DNA of 64,000 nt, taken from assembly GCF_900130015.1 (NCBI RefSeq), contig NZ_FQXS01000008.1, positions 113,432 through 177,431 of the forward strand, given 5' to 3'. This document shows positions 26,567 through 34,953 of the stretch, piece by piece; position 1 is the first letter of the stretch; the number at the start of each line of letters is the position of its first letter. The notes beneath the pieces were generated by a model. The model did not search any database and was not told the origin of the DNA. It saw only the letters and a program-made list of their open reading frames with translations. This stretch comes from Desulfofustis glycolicus DSM 9705 (GTDB lineage: Bacteria > Desulfobacterota > Desulfobulbia > Desulfobulbales > Desulfocapsaceae). Position numbers and translations under genes: made by a program.

Positions 26567-27844
26567 TCAATCCATCATATTGGGAATAAAAGTTACAATC
26601 CCAGGGATATACGTGATCAAAATCAGCGTGGCGATCATGATGATGATATTGGGCGTGATTGCCTTGCTCAATCGAGCCACCGACAGTTTCGAGATGCCGC
26701 AGCCGACATAGAGAATATTGCCGACCGGCGGCGTGATCAGACCGATGCACAGGTTAACGATCATCACCACACCGAAATAAACGGGATCAAGACCAAAGTC
26801 TACGACTATGGGCATCAGCATCGGACCGAGGATGAGCAATGCCGGAGTCAAGTCCATGACACAGCCGACCAGCAGCAACAGGATATTGATGAAGAACATC
26901 AGCAGGTACGGATTGTCACCGGCCAGACCGAGCAGCGAGCGGGAAAGCATCTGCGGAATCTGGGCGACGGTGATCAGATAGGCGGCCGCCATGGCAGCTC
27001 CGCAGACGAGCATGACCACCGAGGTCATGCGTGCCGTGCTGATAAACAATTGCGGCAGCACTCGCAAATCAAGCTGCCGGTAAATGACAAAACTAACGAA
27101 AAAGGCATAGACGACGGCGATCACCGCCGCCTCGGTAGGCGTATAGACACCGCTGACGATACCGCCCAGAATGATTAGCGGCAAGAGCAGCGCCCAGAAG
27201 GCATCTTTGCCTGCTTTCAGGACATTGAGCAGCTTGAACGTACCCTTGTATGAGTAACCACCCTTGCGGGTGTGGATATTCCAGCCGATCATCAAACCAA
27301 CGCCGATCAGCAGACCGGGAATAATGCCGCCGAGAAAGAGTTTGACGATCGATACGTTGGCGATGACGCCGAAGATGATCATCGGGATACTCGGCGGGAT
27401 GATCGGACCGATAGTGCCGGCGGCACTGAACAGTGCGGCTGCTTTTTCCTCATCGTAGCCCTCGTCTTTCATCACCGGGTAGAGTAGCGATCCCATGGCC
27501 GAGGTGTCGGCGACCGCTGATCCAGAAACACCGGCAAAAAGCATACTGGCCATTACCGTCACGTAACCGAGACCGCCCCTGATATGGCCAAGCAATGCAC
27601 CGGCAAACTCAACAATCCGCTTGGAAATACCACCGGAGTTCATAATCTCGCCGGCGAGCAGGAAAAACGGAATGGCCATCAGCGGAAAATTATCGATACC
27701 ACGGACGATATTTTGGGCGAGCAGGGCCGGCGAGACATTACCGGAAACGATCATCAGGGCCAGGGCCGTCAGGATCAAGGCAAAAGCGATCGGAACCGAC
27801 AACAGTATAAAGCCGAAAAGGGCACACAGAAATAAGGCCAACAT
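26567..27844 (-). CDS. dctM: TRAP transporter large permease (DctM)
   Basis: 425 residues with about twelve membrane segments, starting MLALFLCALFGFILLSVPIAFAL. DNFPLMAIPFFLLAGEIMNSGG and GVSGSAVADTSAMGSLLYPVM are family signatures, and the chain ends YIPGIVTFIPNMMD. It forms the sodium-driven translocation pathway with DctQ. The ATG at 27844 overlaps the dctQ TAA by one base (TAATG), giving tight coupling. Upstream in-frame codons are the shadow of dctQ. A gap of 95 bases precedes dctP. Confidence 0.94.
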   Translation of the reverse strand: MLALFLCALFGFILLSVPIAFALILTALALMIVSGNVSPALLAQNIVRGIDNFPLMAIPFFLLAGEIMNSGGISKRIVEFAGALLGHIRGGLGYVTVMASMLFAGVSGSAVADTSAMGSLLYPVMKDEGYDEEKAAALFSAAGTIGPIIPPSIPMIIFGVIANVSIVKLFLGGIIPGLLIGVGLMIGWNIHTRKGGYSYKGTFKLLNVLKAGKDAFWALLLPLIILGGIVSGVYTPTEAAVIAVVYAFFVSFVIYRQLDLRVLPQLFISTARMTSVVMLVCGAAMAAAYLITVAQIPQMLSRSLLGLAGDNPYLLMFFINILLLLVGCVMDLTPALLILGPMLMPIVVDFGLDPVYFGVVMIVNLCIGLITPPVGNILYVGCGISKLSVARLSKAITPNIIIMIATLILITYIPGIVTFIPNMMD

Positions 27845-28365
27845 TAGTGCTCTCCTTTGATCTCGATGGCAAATGCCCGAACCAGTTCTGTCAGCTTCAA
27901 GACACCTTGCAACAGCAGCATGACGGCGCTGAACGGCACGACCAAATAGACAATCCCGTAGGGAATGGACAAGGCCGGGGAGGTCCAGCCGGTCTCCATC
28001 GTGTGTGCGGTAATGGCCCAACCACCCCAGAGCAGAACTCCCAGGGCAACCAAGGCAAGCAGGTTGGCGACGATGCGGATGATCATCGCCGTTCGTTTCG
28101 GCAAAAAGATCAGCAGATCGAGGCCGAGATGTTCGTTTTTGATGTACGCCAGGATCGAGCCGAGGAAAGCCAGCCAGATCAACATGAACCGGGACAGTTC
28201 CTCAGACCAGGCCAGGGATGAATTCAGGAAATAGCGGGCGATGACATTGGAAAAGACGATGATCACCATCAGGCCGAGCAGAATGCCGATAAACCCGCCG
28301 ATGATCCGCGCAAACCAGTCTTCCAGTCGCCGAATGAAGCTGGTCTGCGGTGCTGTGGTAGACAT
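27844..28365 (-). CDS. dctQ: TRAP transporter small permease (DctQ)
   Basis: 173 residues with four membrane segments: IIGGFIGILLGLMVIIVFSNVIARYF, LSRFMLIWLAFLGSILAYI, IRIVANLLALVALGVLLWG and YLVVPFSAVMLLLQGVL. The WSEELSRFMLIWLAFLGS motif is the DctQ signature. It is the first gene of the dctQ-dctM-dctP-SDR-gntR transcription unit. AGAGAGGAGGTTACG precedes the ATG. The promoter and two operators lie about 130-175 bases upstream. Confidence 0.93.
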   Translation of the reverse strand: MSTTAPQTSFIRRLEDWFARIIGGFIGILLGLMVIIVFSNVIARYFLNSSLAWSEELSRFMLIWLAFLGSILAYIKNEHLGLDLLIFLPKRTAMIIRIVANLLALVALGVLLWGGWAITAHTMETGWTSPALSIPYGIVYLVVPFSAVMLLLQGVLKLTELVRAFAIEIKGEH

Positions 28366-28493
28366 GACGTAACCTCCTCTCTACCGGGGATCTGCCTGCC
28401 GCTGTCACGACGGAAAGAAACGGCCAGTCACCCCGGCCGACATCAACCGAAAACGGCGCACCGCCGGTCGAACCCCAAAACGGTACTGTTCAG

Positions 28494-28504
28494 TTGTATT
28501 ACAA
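28494..28504. promoter_or_regulatory. GntR-type operator 1 (TRAP operon)
   Basis: TTGTATTACAA, a perfect odd palindrome of the T-x-GTA-x-TAC-x-A type bound by FCD-class GntR regulators. It lies just downstream of the predicted -10 box, centred 18 bp from operator 2, so two dimers could bind one face of the helix. Confidence 0.6.
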
Positions 28505-28509
28505 GTTGA

Positions 28510-28524
28510 CTAGTATGATACCAG
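28510..28524. promoter_or_regulatory. GntR-type operator 2 (TRAP operon)
   Basis: CTAGTATGATACCAG, a 15-bp palindrome with one mismatch, related to operator 1. It covers the -10 box of the TRAP promoter, which fits repression by steric block. The GntR/FCD gene at the end of the operon is the likely binder. Confidence 0.6.
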
Positions 28525-28539
28525 CCCATGGCTTGTCAA
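28511..28539 (-). promoter_or_regulatory. Promoter of dctQMP-SDR-gntR
   Basis: On the minus strand TTGACA (28539-28534) with a 16-17 base spacer to CATACT/ATACTA (around 28517-28511). The -10 box lies inside operator 2. The leader to dctQ is about 140 bases. Confidence 0.55.
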
Positions 28540-28577
28540 GCCTTTTTCCTCAGGCCGAAGCGGAGAACTGCAGCCGG

Positions 28578-29510
28578 TTACGACGCCGCCTTGATAGCCG
28601 CCAGCACTTCCCGGCCGTTGTTTTCCAGGATGTCCCAGCCAAGGGAGCTGCCGAGGTGCTCAGGATCTTCGGTCGATCCGGATCGCGTCTTACAGAGCAA
28701 CCAACTACCGTCCAAATTAGCCAACCCACCGGTAAGACTGATTGTATCGCCATGCAGGGCGGCATGGGCAAATGCCGGAATGCTGCAACCGCCTTCGAGG
28801 GTCTTCAGGTAGGCTCGCTCAGCACGCATGACGAGTTCGGTTTCATGGTGATTCAAGCAGGCGCGGATCAGTCGGCGCTTATCCTCCGGCAAGCTCTGCG
28901 ATGCTTCAACGGCAATACACCCCTGGCCGACCGGCGGCACGAATTGCTCTACCGGGAAATCATGAACAATCAGGTCGTCGTAGCCCATTCGGGTCACACC
29001 AGCAAACGCCAGTATCAATGCATCACAAGCACCATCTTCAAGTTTGCGCAGCCGTGTCTGGAGATTGCCGCGCATCGGCACGGTCTGCACCTGGGGATAA
29101 AAATGGCGCAGCAAGGCGACCCGGCGGACCGACGACGTGCCGACGACAATGGTGCTCCGGGGTCCGTCGAGCCGCAGGTCGGATTGGTAACTGACCAGTA
29201 CATCGTGGCTCTTCTCCCGCTCGGTATAGGCGATCAGCTCAAAACCGGGGGGCAGCGTCGACTGCATATCCTTGGCGCTGTGCACAGCTATATCGGTGAG
29301 TCCGCCGGCCAGCTGCTCCTCCAGTTCCTCGGTAAAAACCCCTTTGCTGCCGATCTTGGCAATCGATCGATCGAGAATTTTATCGCCGCGTGTCTCGATG
29401 GGAGTGATTTTCGTTTTCAGGCCATGCGCTTCGAGCATGCGCGCCACCGTTTCAGTCTGCCACATGGCAAGTTTGCTCTTTCTCGTGCCGATGGTAATCG
29501 TTGTCATCAC
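28578..29510 (-). CDS. hemC: Hydroxymethylbilane synthase (porphobilinogen deaminase)
   Basis: 310 residues. It begins ITIGTRKSKLAMWQTE with the invariant SKLA motif. KIGSKGVFTEELEEQL, DIAVHSAKDM and RGNLQTRLRKL supply the arginines and lysines that bind substrate acid groups. The cysteine that carries the dipyrromethane cofactor is in LEGGCSIPAFAHA near residue 240. It joins four porphobilinogen units into hydroxymethylbilane, needed for sirohaem, haem and corrinoids. The start may be either of the first two methionines. It follows the histidine-kinase gene by 82 bases on the same strand. Confidence 0.95.
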   Translation of the reverse strand: MMTTITIGTRKSKLAMWQTETVARMLEAHGLKTKITPIETRGDKILDRSIAKIGSKGVFTEELEEQLAGGLTDIAVHSAKDMQSTLPPGFELIAYTEREKSHDVLVSYQSDLRLDGPRSTIVVGTSSVRRVALLRHFYPQVQTVPMRGNLQTRLRKLEDGACDALILAFAGVTRMGYDDLIVHDFPVEQFVPPVGQGCIAVEASQSLPEDKRRLIRACLNHHETELVMRAERAYLKTLEGGCSIPAFAHAALHGDTISLTGGLANLDGSWLLCKTRSGSTEDPEHLGSSLGWDILENNGREVLAAIKAAS

Positions 29511-29592
29511 TGTATCTCTTTAAAATTGGTACATCGGTGAAAAAGATGGCAGCTTACCACAAATGACGTGGAAATGTAAGGCAGACACGTTG

Positions 29593-31029
29593 CTAGGTGG
29601 TGCGGCCGGTCATCTGCGCCGCTGCCGTCGCAGCTTCCCCAGCCGCCGGCAGAGAGATCATAAACGTGGCTCCCTGATTGGACGCACTGACCACGGTGAT
29701 CCGGCCACCGTGTGCCGTCACCACGGCCTGAACATAATTGAGCCCCAATCCCAGACCCGGTTTGCTGCGACTTCGGTCGCCACGATACAAACGCTCCCAG
29801 ATCCGATCCTGCTCATGGGGCGAAATGCCGATACCGGTATCTTTAAAACTGATGGTCACCCAGTCATCGGCCTGCTCAGCCAGTATCGTCACCGTCCCTC
29901 GTTTACGGTTATACTTAATGGCGTTATCGAGCAGATTGGCAAAGACCTGGACAAGCCGGGTCCGATCGCCGCGTACCGCCAGATCACCAGCCACCGACAG
30001 GCTGATATCGACCCCGCTATCTTCGGCGCTGTACTGGTAGAGCTCAATCACCTCCTGCAATACCTCGTGGAGAAAGACGTCCTCGATCTCCAGCTGCATG
30101 GTCCCGGCCTCCGCTTCGGCAACACTCATCATGATCCGCAGCATCGATAGGACGCGCTGTGCCTCTTCCAGGCAGTCCGACAAGCTGTTTTTCAGCAAAA
30201 TCGGGTTATCACCGCCCTGCAGACCATATTCGGCAACTGAGCGCAAACGGGTCATCGGCGTACGCAGATCATGGGCCACGTTGTCAAGCGAGTCTTGCAT
30301 CTCACTGACCAGGGCGCGATTTTGTTTAATGATCCGATTCATCTCTTTACTGATCAGCCGATAGTCGGGATCCTTGACTAGTGACGGATCGAGCAGTTCA
30401 CCACCACCCCGGCCAAGTCGACTGAGCGAGACCCCCAATTGACGCAAAGGCCGCCGGCTGTAGCGACGGCCGATCTGCACGATCAGAATGGACAACGGCA
30501 AAGCCCCCACCACCCCACCTGCGACAAGCACGGCCAAGCGCTGATAAAGCCGGTAGGAAAGCTGGTCCGGCCGCCCGGCCTGAATAACCACACCGTCAGC
30601 GGTGCCCAGAGAGATGATATTGAAACGCGGCGCCGCTGCCTCATTGTTGCCACTCAGGTCCAGCCAGCAACCACTGACCTGCGGATCAAGCCGGGCGAGA
30701 ATGGAAAAATCGATGGTACTGTCTTGACTGGCAAAAAAAAGCAGGTGGTGCTCATCCCTGATAACGCGTACGAAGGCGAGCTCATCAAGAGTATTCTCAT
30801 CAAACGAAGAGGAAAAAACATCCGGCCCGAGAAACAACAGCCGGTTTCGTTCCATGAACGCTTCGACAGAATCGGCCAGATCATCCAGGATCGACTGTTG
30901 TATCAGCGACCGGGCGGACGCCAGTATCACCCCGAAAAAAATGAGCTGTATCAGCCAGAGCAGCAGAACAGAGCCGATTGCCCCGTTGCTGCCTGAACGT
31001 AGACGATCAGCCACCGATTTTAAGGACAT
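29593..31029 (-). CDS. Sensor histidine kinase (two-component system)
   Basis: 478 residues. TM1 (SVLLLWLIQLIFFGVILASA, about 20-39) and TM2 (LAVLVAGGVVGALPLSILIVQI, about 170-191) bracket a periplasmic sensor of about 130 residues with no clear family. A HAMP-like linker follows, then HisKA with the phospho-acceptor in VAHDLRTPMTRLRS (about residue 254), and HATPase motifs NLLDNAIKYN, DTGIGISPHEQDRIWERLYRGD and GLGLNYVQAVV. The signal is unknown. The start overlaps the response-regulator gene by 23 bases, so the pair is translationally coupled. Confidence 0.92.
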   Translation of the reverse strand: MSLKSVADRLRSGSNGAIGSVLLLWLIQLIFFGVILASARSLIQQSILDDLADSVEAFMERNRLLFLGPDVFSSSFDENTLDELAFVRVIRDEHHLLFFASQDSTIDFSILARLDPQVSGCWLDLSGNNEAAAPRFNIISLGTADGVVIQAGRPDQLSYRLYQRLAVLVAGGVVGALPLSILIVQIGRRYSRRPLRQLGVSLSRLGRGGGELLDPSLVKDPDYRLISKEMNRIIKQNRALVSEMQDSLDNVAHDLRTPMTRLRSVAEYGLQGGDNPILLKNSLSDCLEEAQRVLSMLRIMMSVAEAEAGTMQLEIEDVFLHEVLQEVIELYQYSAEDSGVDISLSVAGDLAVRGDRTRLVQVFANLLDNAIKYNRKRGTVTILAEQADDWVTISFKDTGIGISPHEQDRIWERLYRGDRSRSKPGLGLGLNYVQAVVTAHGGRITVVSASNQGATFMISLPAAGEAATAAAQMTGRTT

Positions 31030-31684
31030 ACCCCATGCCCCTGACGGTATGAATCAATTTCTGTTCGAAATCCCGGTCGATTTTGGTCCGGAGACGACAT
31101 ACCAGCACATCGACGACATTGGTCTGCGGATCAAACGAGTAATCGTAGACCCGCTCGAGGATCGATGTCTTGGAAATGACGATTTCAGGGTTTCTCATCA
31201 GATACTCGAGCAATGCGTATTCTTTGGCAGGCAGCTCGATCCGCTCCTGTTGCCGGGTCACCTCCCGACGCAGCAGGTCCATGCGCAAATCGTGGTAGTG
31301 CAGCATCGTCGGTTCTGCATGTTTTCGGTCCCGTCGAATCAGTGCCTGGACCCTGGCGAGCAACTCGCTGAAGGAAAACGGCTTGACCATGTAATCGTCA
31401 CCGCCCTGCTGGAGTCCTTTGATCCGATCGTCCACCGATTGCCGGGCGCTGAGGATCAATACCGGCGTGTCGATCCGGTGCCGGCGCAACTGTTCGATCA
31501 CACGGAGTCCATCGAGACCGGGCAGCATGATATCGATAACGGCGGCGTCATAATGCTCGGCAAGTCCGGCGGCAAGCCCGTCCCGGCCATCATGACAGAT
31601 ATCGACGATAAAACCGGCCTGGCGCAATCCTTTCCCGATAAACGAAGCGATGGTCGTGTCGTCTTCGATGATCAACACCTTCAT
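31007..31684 (-). CDS. OmpR-family response regulator
   Basis: 225 residues. The receiver starts MKVLIIEDDTTIASFIGKGL. The phospho-acceptor aspartate is in AVIDIMLPGLDGL (about residue 52), with conserved lysine in GGDDYMVKPFSFSELLARV (about 102). The C-terminal winged helix (RREVTRQQERIELPAKEYALLEYLMRN, DVLVCRLRTKID in pieces) binds DNA. The start at 31684 gives the normal N-terminus. Only 5 bases separate it from the stop of pgeF, an unusual link between a copper-type oxidase/peptidoglycan editor gene and a two-component system. Confidence 0.92.
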   Translation of the reverse strand: MKVLIIEDDTTIASFIGKGLRQAGFIVDICHDGRDGLAAGLAEHYDAAVIDIMLPGLDGLRVIEQLRRHRIDTPVLILSARQSVDDRIKGLQQGGDDYMVKPFSFSELLARVQALIRRDRKHAEPTMLHYHDLRMDLLRREVTRQQERIELPAKEYALLEYLMRNPEIVISKTSILERVYDYSFDPQTNVVDVLVCRLRTKIDRDFEQKLIHTVRGMGYVLKIGG

Positions 31685-31689
31685 GGCAT

Positions 31690-32445
31690 CTAATCGTTTC
31701 CTCTCTTCTCCTGCAGACAAATCGCCGATCCGTGTCGACCGGTGTGGCCGATACCATTGCGGCAGGCACGACGATAGCTGAAATAGTTGCTGGAACAGCT
31801 GGTACAGATCCCCGATATTTGGATGTTGTCGACCGGCAGACCGGCCTCGGTCAACTGCCAGGTCGACAGCTGCCAGAAATCAAAATAATTCGGTGCGCAT
31901 TGAAAACGCCAGAACGACGGCGGCAATTCATCCCGGTAATTAACAAACTCAGCGCAACACGGGCCAAGCGATGGACCGATAAAGGCTTCGCAGTGACGGG
32001 GGTCGGTTCGCAACTCTGTTTTCATCAGCGCCACCGTTTTACCGATCAGGCCGGCGACACTGCCGCGCCAACCGCAATGGACGGCCGCCACTGCCCGGCG
32101 CACCGGATCGTGCAGCAAAACGGCCTGGCAATCCGCCTGCTGCACCAGCAAGGCAGTCCCCGGGTCGGTGGTGATCAGGGCATCATAACCGTCCACTTCT
32201 TGATCACCGGCCGCTCCGCCGTCGACCAGACAGATCCTGTCACCATGGACCTGGCGGGCACTGATCAGCCGTTCCACCGCCATCGCTTCCTTGACTCGCC
32301 GTCGATTCTCAGCGACGCAGGCAGGATCGTCGCCGACATGATAACTCAGATTCAAACTACCGAAGCGGCCCTGACTGACCCCGCCGTCTCTCTGAAAAAA
32401 ACGATAATGCACCATAACCCTGCGTTTGAGTTCCGTATTCGTCAT
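31690..32445 (-). CDS. pgeF: Peptidoglycan editing factor PgeF (YfiH, multicopper polyphenol oxidase family)
   Basis: 251 residues. It shows ISARQVHGDRIC (about 62-73), LLVQQADCQAVLLHDPVRR with the active cysteine, VHCGWRGSVAGLIGKTV and FIGPSLGPCCAEF, which are the zinc/active-site histidines and cysteines of the DUF152/YfiH fold. Characterised relatives remove L-Ser-containing muropeptide mistakes; laccase and purine nucleosidase activity is reported for others. The ATG at 32445 is chosen because similarity starts there, although the frame is open to 32613. Confidence 0.9.
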   Translation of the reverse strand: MTNTELKRRVMVHYRFFQRDGGVSQGRFGSLNLSYHVGDDPACVAENRRRVKEAMAVERLISARQVHGDRICLVDGGAAGDQEVDGYDALITTDPGTALLVQQADCQAVLLHDPVRRAVAAVHCGWRGSVAGLIGKTVALMKTELRTDPRHCEAFIGPSLGPCCAEFVNYRDELPPSFWRFQCAPNYFDFWQLSTWQLTEAGLPVDNIQISGICTSCSSNYFSYRRACRNGIGHTGRHGSAICLQEKRGND

Positions 32446-32811
32446 GGGTCGGCAAATACGATCCTTTGGTCCGTTGTTCCATCGTTTAAGCAGATGAACT
32501 CGTCCCCTGTCAAGAAGCGACTCACCAACAGGACCTGATTCCGTTGTCACCATCCTACCGACACGGAAAACCGCAGGGCTGGGCTGCCCGAAGCACTCCT
32601 GCTGAATCACCATTTCGTTACGGTGCCCGTTACGGTGCCCCCCCTACCGGGCCTGCTGTCCGGCAGACTGCATCGCCAAGACTCGACGGGATGGAGAACA
32701 AAGTCAGATGATTGTGGACAGGAGCCCTGTGCCGGAGAGAGCGACCAGCAGTCTCCCCGCTCAGGACCTTGCTCTGCATTACTCGGTGACTTTCAGTTCC
32801 CGGACGGGAAC
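32446..32811. other. Gene-free region with a tandem 12-mer
   Basis: About 365 bases between pgeF and the porin terminator. It holds a direct tandem duplication of CGTTACGGTGCC near 32614-32638 and several GC-rich inverted segments (for example around 32650-32760). No known structured RNA was recognised, but a small RNA cannot be excluded. Confidence 0.35.
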
Positions 32812-32849
32812 AAAAAAGGGACGCCTCCGCTTGGAGATACATCCCTTTT
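32812..32849 (-). terminator. Rho-independent terminator of the porin gene
   Basis: On the minus strand a hairpin GGGA...CTCC/GGAG...TCCC is followed by TTTTTTG. The flanks are A/T-tracts on both sides, so it may work in both directions. It lies 26 bases past the porin stop. Confidence 0.8.
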
Positions 32850-32874
32850 CACTGGTTGAAAGCTTGGCTGTCGA

Positions 32875-34398
32875 CTAGAAGAAGGCCTCGAAGGTCAGAT
32901 ACACCTGATCGGCCGACTCGACCGGATCAAGTCCCATCATCTGCAGCATCATCCGGTCGCCGGCATTGCCGAGATCATACGGCGCCATATTCCAGTCGCC
33001 GGAGCCGGAATAATCGTACTCGTAATGTTGATAGCCAAGGCGGATGAAGGCCTTGCCGTAGCGGGAAATCGCTTCTCCGGCAGGGATATCGTAAATGGTA
33101 TAGACTTCAAACACCTGGCCGCGAGTGGCCAGTTTCGACTGATAGATGTCGTCATGCCCCGGGGTCAGGGCCAGCCAGTATTCGGAACCGTAATTGTATT
33201 CGGCGCCCACCTTCAGGCGGAGGTCATCGATATCATAGCGCAGGCCGGCATAGAAGGCATAGCCGTTGTTCTCGTCTGTCTCCGGACCGCTGAGACCGGC
33301 AGCCATCGCCGCGTAATCGTTGAACATGCCGTTCTCATTCGGTCGGCTCTGCGACCAACCACCGGCGACGAAATAGTTCCAATTGCCGGTGCTGGCCTGG
33401 TAGACCAGATCGGTATGCAGGATATTACCCAGCGTCTTCCGCGCGCCCAAACCGGACATATCGCCAAAATTCGCATTGATGATCGGATCCTGGAAATTGG
33501 GGTAATTGAAGACGTTGAAAGCCATGAACGACTGAACATTGAGCAGTCGGTCGCCACTGTCGAAGACATCCCAGTTGAAACCGGCGAAATCGACATCGTT
33601 GATCACGCTGTCTTCCTGGAGTCCGTCTTCAAAACCACGACCGTAGCAGAAACGAATCTTGCCGATACCGAGGCTCTCGTTACCCCACTGGTAACCATAC
33701 CCGAGCACGAATCCGTCAAACGGCCAATCCATGAAGGCAACCGGCGTTGCCAGCCGCTCATCGACACCCATTCTGATCTGCGCCGGGACCCCATCGGTGG
33801 TCGGCCTGCGACCAACGGAAATCCAGACGGGAGCACCGCCGACGTTGTTCCAGTTGACGTAGGCACGATCGACATAGAGCGCACTGTCACCGACCGGAGA
33901 CCTGCTGACATTGCCGTCAAACACCGGCCAGATAGCGCCGGATTCGTCACTGAACGCCGACTGCATCCCCCAGGTCTTATACATGGCCAGTCGGCCCTTG
34001 AATTCGACATTCTCCGTTGCCAGAACCTGCAGATTCAGACGAAAGCGATTGGTGAAAAGCGAGTCATTCTCGAGGGTCCTACCAAAGACCGTCTCGGCAT
34101 TATAGAAATCGTAGCGAGAGCGGAAGTCGCCACTGAACTTGAAACGTGCCGCCAAATCCCACTCATAGGCCCGATATTCCATATCATCAACTACATCGGA
34201 GAGTTCGGCCACCTGCTCCGATGTCGCCTGACCGGTCTCCGCCTGACGGCTGATCTGCACCTTGAGTTCTTCGAGCTGCTTGCTGAGTTCCAGGATTTTC
34301 CGCTCCAGATCCTCGACATCAACCTCACCGCCGGCCAGAGCGGCGACCGGCAACGACATGACGCCGGCCAGCGCCAGAACCGAAAGTTTCTTCTTCAT
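32875..34398 (-). CDS. DUF3373-type outer-membrane porin
   Basis: 507 residues. A signal peptide (MKKKLSVLALAGVMSLPVAALA) is followed by a short coiled coil (DLERKILELSKQLEELKVQISRQ, in part, residues about 29-52) and a long beta-barrel rich in aromatic/Gly alternation, ending in phenylalanine (LTFEAFF) as barrel proteins do. YVDRAYVNWNNVGGAPVWISVGRRP and RYDIDDLRLKVGAEYNYGSEYW are typical of DUF3373 proteins of Desulfobacterota. The function is probably a general or substrate-specific pore, with the coiled coil touching peptidoglycan. It has its own promoter, strong GGAGGG ribosome-binding site and terminator, suggesting high expression. Confidence 0.85.
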   Translation of the reverse strand: MKKKLSVLALAGVMSLPVAALAGGEVDVEDLERKILELSKQLEELKVQISRQAETGQATSEQVAELSDVVDDMEYRAYEWDLAARFKFSGDFRSRYDFYNAETVFGRTLENDSLFTNRFRLNLQVLATENVEFKGRLAMYKTWGMQSAFSDESGAIWPVFDGNVSRSPVGDSALYVDRAYVNWNNVGGAPVWISVGRRPTTDGVPAQIRMGVDERLATPVAFMDWPFDGFVLGYGYQWGNESLGIGKIRFCYGRGFEDGLQEDSVINDVDFAGFNWDVFDSGDRLLNVQSFMAFNVFNYPNFQDPIINANFGDMSGLGARKTLGNILHTDLVYQASTGNWNYFVAGGWSQSRPNENGMFNDYAAMAAGLSGPETDENNGYAFYAGLRYDIDDLRLKVGAEYNYGSEYWLALTPGHDDIYQSKLATRGQVFEVYTIYDIPAGEAISRYGKAFIRLGYQHYEYDYSGSGDWNMAPYDLGNAGDRMMLQMMGLDPVESADQVYLTFEAFF

Positions 34399-34523
34399 CT
34401 CTCATCCCTCCTCGAAAATGAGTTTTCTGTCCGCGCATTCCCCGCCTCTGTAGGAAAAAGGACGCGCACCTGCATCGACAAAGAAAAGCGTTTAAAAAAA
34501 TAATTATATTCTTTAATATTTTC

Positions 34524-34552
34524 TTTGTATCGTAGGACTACCACGTTGTCAA
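34524..34552 (-). promoter_or_regulatory. sigma70-type promoter of the porin gene
   Basis: Minus-strand TTGACA (34552-34547), 17-base spacer, TACAAA (34529-34524), followed by a very AT-rich initial transcribed region. The leader to the ATG is about 120 bases. Confidence 0.65.
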
Positions 34553-34690
34553 GATTTAGATAGTACCTCCATGACAAGAAGCGCACAGAACAAGTAAAAT
34601 CGGTCTATCAGGACTGGTGGGTTCTGCCAGAAAAAGCGTCCACCGGCCGGACCGACCGCAGCGGCACTTCAGAGAAAATCAACGGGCTAA

Positions 34691-34835
34691 AGGGTCCTTG
34701 AAAAATTCGGGATTTAGTTCAAGATCGAGACGCACATGAACATTTCACCACAGGCATATATATGATATTCAGACGATAATAATTGATTGCGCAACGATGA
34801 GGTTGGGCGAAATGACATTTATCCACGGTTCCTTT
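34691..34835. repeat. 145-bp imperfect palindromic repeat, copy B
   Basis: Second full copy of the family, more diverged at the tips (GGTCCTTGAAAAAT and ATCCACGGTTCC). The core blocks TTCAAGATCGAG, TTTCACCACAGGCATATA, TTGCGCAACGATGAG and GGGCGAAATGACA are retained. It lies in the divergent gap between the porin and cbiK genes. Confidence 0.85.
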
Positions 34836-34953
34836 AAAATGGTGCACGATTTTATCTCTGACAGGGCGAGACGAAACCGTTACACTGAAAAAAATTCGCC
34901 TGAGCTATTCTTGCGCCAATGATAGTGATCAATCGACCGGAAGAACGACCCAT

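Noticed and set aside
32800..32818. GTTCCCGGACGGGAAC followed by A's as a + strand terminator
   Set aside because: The tract is A, not T, in the + direction, and no + strand gene ends there. The adjacent hairpin at 32812-32849 is the better terminator.
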